A stretch of 64,000 nucleotides of DNA, from positions 1-64,000 of the forward strand of contig JAHHIF010000027.1 in assembly GCA_019358875.1 (NCBI GenBank), read 5' to 3'. The notes under the pieces were generated by a model. That model worked only from the letters and a program-made list of their open reading frames with translations. It searched no databases and was not told the DNA's origin. Every line of letters begins with the position of its first letter. Within the stretch, counting starts at the first letter, position 1. Made by a program: the position numbers and the translations under genes. Of the stretch, positions 1 to 8,320 are shown piece after piece. This stretch comes from Symplocastrum torsivum CPER-KK1 (lineage in GTDB: Bacteria; Cyanobacteriota; Cyanobacteriia; Cyanobacteriales; Coleofasciculaceae).

Positions 1-1
1 G

Positions 2-88
2 GTTCAATTATCTTATCTCGGCAAAAAAGCTGGCAAGGCTATCTATAACTCCACTTACGTTGCGTCTGCCTTGATTGCGCTCCACTAA
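2..88 (+). CDS. C-terminal end of an unidentified gene (cut by window edge)
   Basis: An open frame enters the window and stops at TAA 86-88. The 28 visible residues end in YVASALIALH. There is too little sequence to name a family. It is followed by a strong hairpin at 205-237, which fits a gene end, but the frame could also be open by chance. Confidence 0.3.
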   Translation, partial: VQLSYLGKKAGKAIYNSTYVASALIALH

Positions 89-204
89 ATTATCTGCTTG
101 TGACACTCAAAGGGCGGAATGTGGGCTCAACTAAACCCTCGAAACAAGAGAAAGCAGCCCAAGGGAAATCTGGAGAGAGTTCCAGCTGTAGCTAGGTGGG
201 GGAA

Positions 205-237
205 GAGAGCGCTCCATCCAAGCATTGGAGCGCTCTC
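205..237. terminator. Hairpin with perfect 12-bp stem between convergent frames
   Basis: The arms GAGAGCGCTCCA (205-216) and TGGAGCGCTCTC (226-237) are exact reverse complements with a 9-base loop. The hairpin lies between the plus-strand frame ending at 88 and the minus-strand gene ending at 339. It has no T-run on either side, so its role as a terminator is inferred from position and stem strength. Confidence 0.5.
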
Positions 238-338
238 CAGATCCTCGTTAAGAACTTTGAGCGAACCCTAGCCAATGCCACAACCAAAATCAACCTTTGC
301 TTCATTAGGCTAATGATTAAAAGGCTTTCAGCCTCTTC

Positions 339-1121
339 TTAAGATCTCAAATGGGTTCTATAAGCCGTCAGTGCTCGCTCTATGAGAGAAGCCGCGTGTT
401 CTAGTTGTCCCGTTAGGCGATACTTTTCAGCGATATTCAGTAAAGTACTAATTCGGAAACGCTCACCTATGATTTCTGCGACCTCAAGAGCTTGCTCCAG
501 TTGTCCAGATTCCACGTAGGCAGCAGCGATCTCCGACAACACATTATCTTTCACTGAGATAGTATCATCCAATGAATTATCGCTCGTCTGGGGATCTTCG
601 GCGATGCTCTTTGCCACCTCAAGGGCTTGCTCCAGTTGTCCAGTTTCCTGGTAAGCACTGGCTATCCTGCGTAAGGCTTTGTTCTTTTGGGAAACATCCT
701 TGATTGTTTGGGCAACTTGCAGGGCTTCATCCAGCTTTCCCTCTCCTAGCAAGTTACTGATAGTCATACTGAGGTCAGCATCGGAGCCATCACCCGGTTC
801 AAACATAACAAAAGTTGATTCACCGGGTTTGATAATGATTTCTCCAAACATGACGTTGGCGATATCTTTCGACATTGGGATAGAAGGAAATGGACAAGCT
901 GGAGAGATGGGGGGTGGCGTAAGGAAGGATTTATACTCCATTGCTTCTAAGTCAGCATCAGGACGGGGAGTGCTACTAGGCGTAGACGGCTGACTTTGGG
1001 CAAGCTTCAACGGGAACGTCAATGAGGAACTTTGATCCGTCGCCCCAGCAAGACGAGAAGTACTCAGCCACATCCCCAACACCACGTAGCCAACGGCGGC
1101 AAGAAGACGCGATTTCTTCAT
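339..1121 (-). CDS. Secreted TPR-repeat protein
   Basis: The 260-residue product starts with a Sec-type signal peptide (about residues 1-27, ending RLAGA), so it is probably exported. A proline-rich stretch follows near residues 45-80. Residues about 125-255 carry degenerate tetratricopeptide-type repeats, seen as GKLDEALQVA, GQLEQALEVA twice and GQLEHAASLI, each preceded by an A-x-x-Y/A helix. The repetition is also visible in the DNA near 485-510 and 625-650. TPR modules bind proteins, but no partner is indicated. There is no catalytic domain and no operon partner. The repeat call is firm; the function is unknown. Confidence 0.75.
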   Translation of the reverse strand: MKKSRLLAAVGYVVLGMWLSTSRLAGATDQSSSLTFPLKLAQSQPSTPSSTPRPDADLEAMEYKSFLTPPPISPACPFPSIPMSKDIANVMFGEIIIKPGESTFVMFEPGDGSDADLSMTISNLLGEGKLDEALQVAQTIKDVSQKNKALRRIASAYQETGQLEQALEVAKSIAEDPQTSDNSLDDTISVKDNVLSEIAAAYVESGQLEQALEVAEIIGERFRISTLLNIAEKYRLTGQLEHAASLIERALTAYRTHLRS

Positions 1122-1270
1122 AACTACTCCTATCCGAATCGGCTCTTGTCAGATAAGTTTAACGATAATGCAACTGATTCCTTGGGTCGTTTTCTAGCAA
1201 AAAAAATTCTTAAAGAAGAGTTCTTCCATTTTTACAAGCTCAAAATCTTTGATAACAAACGGATTTAATA

Positions 1271-2944
1271 TTAGCGATCGCGATGCTGTCCATTATTGGA
1301 TGTATCACGATTACCCTGATTCTCCTGAGTTGGAGCTGTTGACTGCTTTTCTAACCATTGGATAAGGCTATTGGATAACTGAGCAAGAGATTCTGTCAGT
1401 TGGGGCGAGACTTCTATTGGTAAGTTGCCAGAACGAACGTGCAAGTCTCGCTGAGGAAAGGGAATTTCAACACCGCGATGACGTAAAATTGCTTCAATCC
1501 GAAAGTAGATGTCGCTCTTAATCCGGAATTGCTTCCGAGGTTCGTCAATCCAAACCAGCAAATTAAAATCTAGGGAACTTTCGCCCATACCCATAAAGAA
1601 TACTCTAGGGGCTGGTTCTGCAAGAACGTCGGCATGTTCTTTCGCGGCATCAATCAAAGCACCTCGAACAGTAGTGAGGTTTGAGCCATAGGCAACACCG
1701 ACTGGTATTTTTAAGCGTGAGAAAGGAGAGTTGTGTGTCCAGTTAATAACCTCTGATTCAAGGAAACGAGAATTAGGCACAATAATCGAGATTTCATCCA
1801 AGGTACGGATTTCTGTGCTGCGGACGCTGATACGCTCAACGGTTCCCATCTGTTCGCCTAGATCCACAAAGTCACCGACTTTAATGGGACGCTCAAAAAT
1901 CAGCACCAAACCACTAATAAATTCCTTGGCGATGCCCTGCAATCCTAAGCCAATACCAACACCTAAGACACTAGCAAAGATAGTTAGGGAACTGAGGTCA
2001 AGTCCCCATAGTTGCAGCAGAACAATCGTACCGAGGAAAATGATGCCGTAGGTGGCAATCTGAGCAACAGTTTCCTGAGAACCACGATTTAAGCCTGTTA
2101 AGCGTAGAACACGCGATCGCAACAGCTTTTTTGCTGTTCTTGCCAGTATCACTAAACCCGTGAATAGCCCTAGGAGAATTAATAAATCTAAAACCGAGTA
2201 GGACTTTTCTCCTAAGGGAATCAACTCAGAGACTAAACTGCCAACAAGAGTATCCTGCATCTGACGGCTTAGTTCCCGTGTTTGGGGGAATAAATTTGTG
2301 ATGTAAAGGGCTATGAATAGCCACAACGCTAATCGAATGCAAGCAAAGAGAATTCTTACGGCGAGTTCAATTGTCAGGTGTTGGCGGCTATCTTCTGAGT
2401 CTTTGACTTCTGGGGGAAGCTTTGGCTGTAGCCAACGCCGCCAAATCCAACCCAATCCCCAACTCAATACGATCGCAAATAACACACACCCCACGGAAAC
2501 AAGCATTGCCTTCTGGATATAGGCAGGACGACGTTGCTCTTGTGCCTGCTGTATCGACTCTGCCAATTGTCCCACCCAAATTTGTGCTTGCTCTTCTGCC
2601 GTTCTTCCGGGTGGTGCATCTCCCTGAGTAACGGTAAGTAAGTGAGAGCCATCTACTTGAATAATGGGTAAATCTTGAGTTTCATCAATAGTCACGGATA
2701 TAGGAGGACTAGGGATTCGGACTTTCTGCTTGAGCAGGCGATTAGCATCCTCCGCTCGTTTTTGGGCACTATATCCTCCAGACGGGCTAACTTCAAACAG
2801 GCGGCGTCCATCAAGGACGATGGTAGCAGAGGGAGAGGGGTTGTCCTGACCAAAGACGGGTGTAAATGATAGCAAAACAGCGATCGCCATTGCCACAGAC
2901 GCAAGCCGGACAAATCGTCTCGCTAAATATGGGAAGCGAATCAT
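1271..2944 (-). CDS. MscS-family mechanosensitive ion channel
   Basis: The 557-residue protein has an N-terminal signal-like segment (1-32, ending FGQ), a periplasmic region, and four or five hydrophobic segments between about residues 145 and 340. The MscS core follows: a Gly/Ala-rich pore helix with GVGIGLGLQGIAKEF, then FERPIKVGDFV and IIVPNSRFLESEVINWT, typical of the MscS beta domain. Family members open under membrane tension and release osmolytes on osmotic downshock, acting in the inner membrane. The length is larger than E. coli MscS (about 286 residues) because of the N-terminal extension. A heptamer repeat almost touches the ATG (see 2949-2976), so no clear Shine-Dalgarno site is present. 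Confidence 0.9.
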   Translation of the reverse strand: MIRFPYLARRFVRLASVAMAIAVLLSFTPVFGQDNPSPSATIVLDGRRLFEVSPSGGYSAQKRAEDANRLLKQKVRIPSPPISVTIDETQDLPIIQVDGSHLLTVTQGDAPPGRTAEEQAQIWVGQLAESIQQAQEQRRPAYIQKAMLVSVGCVLFAIVLSWGLGWIWRRWLQPKLPPEVKDSEDSRQHLTIELAVRILFACIRLALWLFIALYITNLFPQTRELSRQMQDTLVGSLVSELIPLGEKSYSVLDLLILLGLFTGLVILARTAKKLLRSRVLRLTGLNRGSQETVAQIATYGIIFLGTIVLLQLWGLDLSSLTIFASVLGVGIGLGLQGIAKEFISGLVLIFERPIKVGDFVDLGEQMGTVERISVRSTEIRTLDEISIIVPNSRFLESEVINWTHNSPFSRLKIPVGVAYGSNLTTVRGALIDAAKEHADVLAEPAPRVFFMGMGESSLDFNLLVWIDEPRKQFRIKSDIYFRIEAILRHRGVEIPFPQRDLHVRSGNLPIEVSPQLTESLAQLSNSLIQWLEKQSTAPTQENQGNRDTSNNGQHRDR

Positions 2945-2948
2945 AAAA

Positions 2949-2976
2949 GTTGTTAGTTGTTAGTTGTTGGTTGTTA
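2949..2976. repeat. Heptamer tandem repeat, four units, abutting the MscS-type start codon
   Basis: The plus strand reads GTTGTTA, GTTGTTA, GTTGTTG, GTTGTTA, that is four seven-base units. On the minus strand these are AACAAC-type heptamers that end four bases before the ATG of the 1271-2944 gene. Short tandem heptamers are known from filamentous cyanobacteria. Related AACAACC units occur at 3198-3212, 33587-33637 and 38771-38790. Confidence 0.8.
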
Positions 2977-3059
2977 CAGACTTCAACTATGCCTGATTCC
3001 TAACAACCAGTCTTTACTTAATTGCGAAGCCAATAAACCAAACTTTCCTTACATAATCT

Positions 3060-3215
3060 ACAGATAAATCCTTGTGCAGGGGGTTTGGGGAAGGCACTCC
3101 GTCCCCCAAAAGGGGGGTTTGGGGGGGCTTCCCCCATTTCCGGGTTCTTCAAGAAACAATATTGTATTTTTTAACTTACATCCCACCCCTTTTAAACCCA
3201 ACAACCAACAACTGC
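3060..3215. repeat. G-rich intergenic repeat-like segment and short CCAACAA repeat
   Basis: The 293-base gap between the AI-2E-family gene and the MscS-type gene holds no gene. It contains runs of five to seven G and C around 3078-3140, able to fold into hairpins, then two CCAACAA heptamers at 3198-3211. Such C/G-run elements are common intergenic repeats in cyanobacteria. No function is claimed. Confidence 0.45.
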
Positions 3216-3237
3216 TTATCAAACCCCTTCATCCATT

Positions 3238-4413
3238 TCAGCGATTCACAGGTAACGGATTTGCAGTTTCGGGAGTTCGTGCTGTAACCAACGCCTCCTG
3301 TTGTTCCGCCAACTGTTTAGGTTTCAGGTAAAGATTTTCCAACAGCACAGCCGCACCAGCCACCCAAGGTGGAACAATTAACGCGCCAATAATCCCTAAA
3401 ACTTGCGTTCCTCCCAGTACTGCTAGTAGCTGATACAACGGATGGACTTTCACCGAATTACCAACTAGTAAAGGGTCAAGCACATAAGTTTCAACATTCT
3501 GGATAATCACAAACAACAGTAACACCCAGAAAAACGTTAGCCCACCGTGACCAACCGCGACAATTAAAGCGGGAACTGCTCCTAAAATTGGTCCCAAAAA
3601 GGGAATCAAGTTCGTAAAGCCTGCAATTACCCCTAAACCGAGAGCAAATTCTGAAAGCCCCAAAACTCCCAAACCAGCAGTAATTACAATGCCTAGAATT
3701 CCCGAAACCAAGACTCGCCCTTGAATGTATCCCCCCATCCGTTGGGTAACTGGCTCGACTTGCGCTTCCAAACGCTCATTCCAAGGATAGGGGAATAAAC
3801 TTACCAAGCCCTGAATCAATTTCTCAGAACCTGACAACATATAGCCTGAGAGCAACAGGGCAAGAATCAGGGTAAAGAAACCGCCGAGAATCCCTCTAGT
3901 GACACTATAAGAACGCACCAACAACTGCTGGCTTGAGCGAATCACCCAACCCGTAAGTGCCTGAGGATTGAGTAGTTGGCTAACCGGACTGACTGTTTCT
4001 GGATCAGTCAAACCAAAACGAATTGCCAGGTTCTCAATAAGCGATCGCACAACTTCCAGGTAACCGGGTAGTCTCCGAATCAAGCGCTGAATTTGCTCAG
4101 CCACTGTCGGCCCAATCAATACCCCTGCACCTGTCAAAAGTCCTATTAATCCCAAATACACCACGATTACCGCTAACCACCGAGGCAACCGCAGCTTTTC
4201 GGCACTATCAATAATTGGAGCAAGCGCTGCTGCTACAACTATCGCAATCATTAGTGCTACCAACAAGCTTCGCAGTTGCCACAGTAGGACCAGTAACAAG
4301 CCCGTAGTGACAACTAACACCAGGTTAACCAGGGCAACAGTTATACGCTGCTTTGGTATAGTGTTCACCTCGTACTGCCTCCTAATCACAGAGTTTGCCG
4401 TAGACCCAAACAT
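3238..4413 (-). CDS. AI-2E family transporter (UPF0118, TqsA/PerM-like)
   Basis: The 391-residue polytopic membrane protein has about eight hydrophobic segments. The N-terminal pair lies near residues 25-85 and a membrane-proximal stretch near 100-170. The C-terminal block carries the family hallmark FTNLIPFLGPILGAVPAL near residues 265-285 and the end IIGALIVPPWV. The family is annotated as exporters, in E. coli of autoinducer-2 (TqsA), but most cyanobacterial members have no known substrate. It sits alone on the minus strand upstream of the MscS-type gene, with a 293-base gap and so probably its own promoter. The family is certain, the substrate unknown. Confidence 0.9.
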   Translation of the reverse strand: MFGSTANSVIRRQYEVNTIPKQRITVALVNLVLVVTTGLLLVLLWQLRSLLVALMIAIVVAAALAPIIDSAEKLRLPRWLAVIVVYLGLIGLLTGAGVLIGPTVAEQIQRLIRRLPGYLEVVRSLIENLAIRFGLTDPETVSPVSQLLNPQALTGWVIRSSQQLLVRSYSVTRGILGGFFTLILALLLSGYMLSGSEKLIQGLVSLFPYPWNERLEAQVEPVTQRMGGYIQGRVLVSGILGIVITAGLGVLGLSEFALGLGVIAGFTNLIPFLGPILGAVPALIVAVGHGGLTFFWVLLLFVIIQNVETYVLDPLLVGNSVKVHPLYQLLAVLGGTQVLGIIGALIVPPWVAGAAVLLENLYLKPKQLAEQQEALVTARTPETANPLPVNR

Positions 4414-4588
4414 CGTAAACTCAACCTTCGGTCAATTGTGGCAGATTGTAAACTCGTTAGCCTCAGCTATTTGAATGAGCTTTCAGGTCATTGGATGTTG
4501 AGATTCAAATTTAGGCAAAACCTGGTCTAGCAGTTGTTTCGCATGGATTGAAGCGATTTTAGAACAAGAGGAAGGCGAATAAATAAAT

Positions 4589-4886
4589 ATGCTCAATGCG
4601 ATTCCCTACGAGATAATCGGGCTTGCAAGCGATATGCCACAATTGCTAGTAAGGATAGCCGGAGATGAGAGTGCGATGCCCCCACTACTGCACAAAACCA
4701 CCGACCAACGCATTGTTCATCATGGAACCTGGGAACAGTTCAAGTTCATCCAGAAGGGCTTTGAGGGTTCTCCTGGGGTACGGCTGTGGACTCAGTGAAC
4801 TTGATCTTAATTTGCTCAGACGCTGCATTTTGATGGCAGAAACTGACGCGGGAGAAGCGATTAGATCGTTCCGTCGTGAGATTTAG
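4589..4886 (+). pseudogene. Uma2-family (DUF820) nuclease-like gene, internally deleted remnant
   Basis: Two pieces of one family are joined in different frames. The 4589-4798 frame gives the N-terminal part ending HGTWEQFKFIQKGFEGSPGV-RLW, the usual start of cyanobacterial Uma2 proteins. The 4665-4886 frame then gives LDLNLLRRCILMAETDAGEA followed by IRSFRREI and a stop, which matches the usual Uma2 C-terminus. The catalytic middle of roughly 100 residues is missing and the frame is shifted near 4785-4800. Uma2 proteins have a PD-(D/E)XK nuclease-like fold and are highly multiplied in cyanobacteria. This copy cannot be active. The assignment rests on remembered family motifs. Confidence 0.6.
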
Positions 4887-5064
4887 CGCAATAGTATCTC
4901 AGCAAAGGCTGATAAGTATTTCAGCATTTGAGCTGATGAAACAACTGTGCTATCCAACATACTGTGAACTAGTAGAGCTACTAAATTCCAACTCCAGTGG
5001 CAATTAATTATAGATTCAGGAGCATCAGTCTCAATGCAAATGCAACCAGAAGCGATTCCTCCAG

Positions 5065-7893
5065 ATGGAAGCCCCACTACCTAAAAACGAAGCGACGAGG
5101 CTCAAGGCACTTCGCCAGCTTCAAATTCTCGATACCGCTCCTGAAAAAGGATTTGATGACATCACCCGTTTGGCGGCGTTAATTTCTGGTACCCCTACTA
5201 CATTGGTTAGCTTGATTGATGCCAACCGCCAGTGGTTCAAGTCAAAGGTAGGTCTGGACGTATCGGAAACACCACGTAGTATTGCCTTCTGCGCTCATGC
5301 CATTCTGCAACCGGACATTATGATTATTCCGGACGCACTGGCTGACGAACGGTTTGCTACTAACCCACTGGTCACTAATCCTCCCCATATCCGGTTTTAT
5401 GCTGGTGTGCCTTTGATTACACCAGATGGTCAGGCATTGGGAACGTTGTGTGTAATTGACTATGTTCCACGGGAACTCGAACCTCAACAGATAGAAGCCT
5501 TACAAGCCTTAGGTCGCCAAGCGGTAGTCCAACTGGAGCTACGACGTAGTTTAGCGGCTCTGGCACGCACCATTACTGAGCGGCTACAGGGAAAGAAGAC
5601 GCGCAAGCGATTTTTCAAAAGAATAGCTGGAGGATTGGGAGCGGCAGCAACAATACTGGTTGTGATTGGTGCTATCTCGTACCGGAACACGAGCCGATTT
5701 ATTGATACGGTTGCGAGAGTAGAGAACAACCAACAGGTTAGTGGAAATATCCAAGATTTACTTTCCCAGCTTACAGAAGCCGAAACTGAGCAGCAGAGCT
5801 ACCTAATCGCTGGAGAAAAAGCTTATCTGAAATCTTATCAAGCTGCCGTTGCAGACGTTGAGCAAAGCCTCAAAGACCTCCAGCAATTAAGTGCCAAGAA
5901 TCCCAAACAACAGCAAAAGCTCGATACGCTTGAACCTTTAATTGCCAGGAAACTGGCTTTGCTAAACAAGGGTACTGACTTACGACTCCGGAACTCTGAG
6001 GCAGCATTGCAAGTAGTGCTGTTGGCTGAGGGAAAGCAGCTAAGGGATGAGATCCAAAAAGAACTCACACAAATGAAGAACGAGCAAGAGTCTTTGCTCC
6101 AGCAGCAGACTGAAATCAGGAGACAGCAAAGTGAGCTAATTGCCTTATGGCTCGGCATCTTGCTGGTGCTTATCGTCTTAGGTTGGGTCTACTACTTCAT
6201 TAATCGAGAAATGGCTGAGCGCCAGAGGGTGGAAGAGGTGTTATCAGCAGAGCGCGATTTTGCCTCAGCTGTTTTGGATACAGCGAGCGCTTTGATAGTA
6301 GTACTCAATCCAGAGGGGCAAATTATCCGCTTTAACCGAGCTTGCGAAAGGCTTACCCGTTACTCATTCGCTGAGGTGAGAGGTCAGTGTTTCTGGGATT
6401 TGTTCATCATTCCAGAAGAAGTGGAGCCAGTAAAAGCAATCTTTGAAGAGTTGCGAAATGGTGAGTTTCCAGACGAGTCAGAAAACTACTGGGTAACAAA
6501 GGATGAAGAGCGCCGAGTGATTGTTTGGTCTGGTAACGCCTTGAAAAACGCTAATGGTTCGGTTAGGTACTTCATTGCTGCTGGTATTGATATCACTGAG
6601 CGCCAGCAGGCAGAAGTCGCACTCCGCAGAAGCGAAGCCCAAAATCGAGGTTTTCTCGAATCACTACAGGAGAGTAAGACTCGATTGCGAAAGCAGCAGA
6701 CGGCACTGCTGGAACTAGCAAAATGCCAGCCTCTCTACAGTGGCGACATCAGTGCGGCTTTTTCTGAGATTACTAAGACAGCAGCACATACCCTGGACAT
6801 TGAGCGGGCGAGTGTATGGCTCTACAATAGCGACCACTCGAAGATTCACTGCATCAAACTGCACGAACTTAGTGCCGAACGGGATTCAGAAGGGATGGAG
6901 TTAGCGGCTGTTGACTATCCTGGATATTTCCAAGCCTTACAGTTAGAGCGTGCGATCGCAGCTGATAATGCCTATACTGATTCTCGGACTCAAGAATTTT
7001 CGGCATCTTATCTAGCGCCTTTGGGGATTGCCTCTATGTTGGATATGCCGATTCGTCTGGGTGGTAACACCGTAGGAGTCCTTTGTCTGGAACACGTAGG
7101 GACACCTCGTCACTGGAAGCTGGAAGAACAAAACTTTGCCAACTACTTAGCATACATGGCGACTTTGGCGATGGAAGCTAGAAATCGCAAGCAGGCGGAG
7201 GAAGCCCTGCTTGTTGAGAAGGAAAAGTCTGAGCGACTGCTACGAAATATCTTGCCGTCTGAGATTGCCTTTCGCCTGAAACATGAGACTGACTCGATTG
7301 CTGACCACTTCGCCGACGTCACCGTCCTGTTTGCTGACATTGTTGGCTTTACAAAGTTTTCAGCTTGTGTATCGCCCATAGAATTGGTGAAGTTGCTTAA
7401 CCGAATCTTTTCAACGTTTGACCTACTAGCTGAAAAGCATGGGTTGGAGAAGATTAAGACGATTGGAGATGCCTATATGGTCGTGGGAGGTTTGCCGACT
7501 CCTCGTCCCGATCATGTAGAGGCTGTTGCCGAAATGGCGCTGGATATGCAAAGAGAAATTGCCCAATTCAATGCCGAGACGGGTGAGAGGCTCAGCATTC
7601 GGATTGGCATCAATACTGGTCCCGTGGTTGCTGGTGTAATTGGCATCAAAAAGTTTATTTACGACTTGTGGGGCGATACCGTGAATACAGCAAGCCGCAT
7701 GGAATCCCATGGCATTTCCGGCTGCATTCAGGTTACTCAAGCGACTTATGAGCGATTACGAGATAACTATCTGCTTGAAGAGCGAGGGTTGATTCAGGTG
7801 AAAGGCAAGGGGAGAATGGAGCTCTACCTCCTTATTGAAAAAAAGTCAAGTACAGGACAAAAGGAACTGTCACAGCGATCGCATTCTGGCTAA
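5065..7893 (+). CDS. Membrane adenylate cyclase with GAF, CHASE3, PAS and GAF domains
   Basis: The 942-residue protein makes cAMP from ATP. The order read is: cytosolic GAF (about 20-160), transmembrane helix (187-207), CHASE3-type sensor (210-345), second transmembrane helix (355-378), PAS (395-515), GAF (540-710) and a class III cyclase domain (745-925). The cyclase has both metal-binding Asp motifs (LFADIVGF and KTIGDAY). The base-selecting residues are Lys in KIKTIGD and Asp in YDLWGDTVN, the adenylate rather than guanylate pattern. The ATG at 5065 is in frame with the GAF start; two upstream ATGs are out of frame. It is a single gene, ending in a repeat-type element at 7899. Placing a GAF domain before the first membrane helix is less usual. 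Confidence 0.92.
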   Translation: MEAPLPKNEATRLKALRQLQILDTAPEKGFDDITRLAALISGTPTTLVSLIDANRQWFKSKVGLDVSETPRSIAFCAHAILQPDIMIIPDALADERFATNPLVTNPPHIRFYAGVPLITPDGQALGTLCVIDYVPRELEPQQIEALQALGRQAVVQLELRRSLAALARTITERLQGKKTRKRFFKRIAGGLGAAATILVVIGAISYRNTSRFIDTVARVENNQQVSGNIQDLLSQLTEAETEQQSYLIAGEKAYLKSYQAAVADVEQSLKDLQQLSAKNPKQQQKLDTLEPLIARKLALLNKGTDLRLRNSEAALQVVLLAEGKQLRDEIQKELTQMKNEQESLLQQQTEIRRQQSELIALWLGILLVLIVLGWVYYFINREMAERQRVEEVLSAERDFASAVLDTASALIVVLNPEGQIIRFNRACERLTRYSFAEVRGQCFWDLFIIPEEVEPVKAIFEELRNGEFPDESENYWVTKDEERRVIVWSGNALKNANGSVRYFIAAGIDITERQQAEVALRRSEAQNRGFLESLQESKTRLRKQQTALLELAKCQPLYSGDISAAFSEITKTAAHTLDIERASVWLYNSDHSKIHCIKLHELSAERDSEGMELAAVDYPGYFQALQLERAIAADNAYTDSRTQEFSASYLAPLGIASMLDMPIRLGGNTVGVLCLEHVGTPRHWKLEEQNFANYLAYMATLAMEARNRKQAEEALLVEKEKSERLLRNILPSEIAFRLKHETDSIADHFADVTVLFADIVGFTKFSACVSPIELVKLLNRIFSTFDLLAEKHGLEKIKTIGDAYMVVGGLPTPRPDHVEAVAEMALDMQREIAQFNAETGERLSIRIGINTGPVVAGVIGIKKFIYDLWGDTVNTASRMESHGISGCIQVTQATYERLRDNYLLEERGLIQVKGKGRMELYLLIEKKSSTGQKELSQRSHSG

Positions 7894-7898
7894 GTTGA

Positions 7899-7931
7899 GA
7901 TAGCAGTTAGCCATCAGCTTTTCTGTTTCCC
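7899..7931 (+). terminator. Repeat-type terminator-like element after the cyclase gene
   Basis: Six bases past the cyclase stop the sequence reads AGCAGTTAGCCATCAGC, then CTTTTCTGTTTCC. The same pattern lies behind the stops at 30804 and 51501 (minus strand). The stem potential is weak, so the terminator role is inferred from position and the T-rich tail. Confidence 0.4.
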
Positions 7932-7981
7932 TGATAGGGAGAGAGTTGATCGCTAGTTGACAAAAAATCCAGCCTGAAATT

Positions 7982-8206
7982 ATGAATGAGCAAGAAATCA
8001 TCGAACAATTTCCCGAACTCATGCCTTACTTGCCCCAGATTGTAGACGGTAAGATAGAGGTTTCTGTAACCAGGCGTCAGAGCAAGGAATTCGCACACAA
8101 TGTTCGCGAACTTTGCAGACGAGCTTTTGATTTGGGGCTACAGGGAATTCGTGTTAAGGCTTTGGGGATAGATACAGGAGCCAGCGTTTATCCTAAGGAG
8201 GAGTAG
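7982..8206 (+). CDS. Small hypothetical protein (74 residues)
   Basis: The charged soluble product starts MNEQEIIEQFPELMPYLPQI and has no signal peptide or membrane helix. The reading frame is clean, begins with ATG and ends with Lys-Glu-Glu. The segment RELCRRAFDLGLQGIRVKAL looks like an ordered helix. It lies between the cyclase gene and the convergent carB gene. I recognise no family. Its composition is compatible with a real conserved small protein rather than noise. Confidence 0.55.
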   Translation: MNEQEIIEQFPELMPYLPQIVDGKIEVSVTRRQSKEFAHNVRELCRRAFDLGLQGIRVKALGIDTGASVYPKEE

Positions 8207-8255
8207 CCGTTTCCGATGTCTTGCCAGCAATCATTAACTGACGCATAAACATATA

Positions 8256-8283
8256 GTAAGAGCGCACAGCCGTGCGCCCTTAC
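8256..8283. terminator. Hairpin between convergent genes
   Basis: GTAAGAGCGCAC (8256-8267) pairs with GTGCGCCCTTAC (8272-8283) with one mismatch and a four-base loop. It sits between the small plus-strand gene ending at 8206 and carB ending at 8321. The GCGCAC/GTGCGC core resembles a common cyanobacterial intergenic hairpin, compare 16819-16840. It lacks a T-run. Confidence 0.5.
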
Positions 8284-8320
8284 AGATGGTAGTTCAAAAG
8301 ACTATTTGCGTAGTTCCCTG

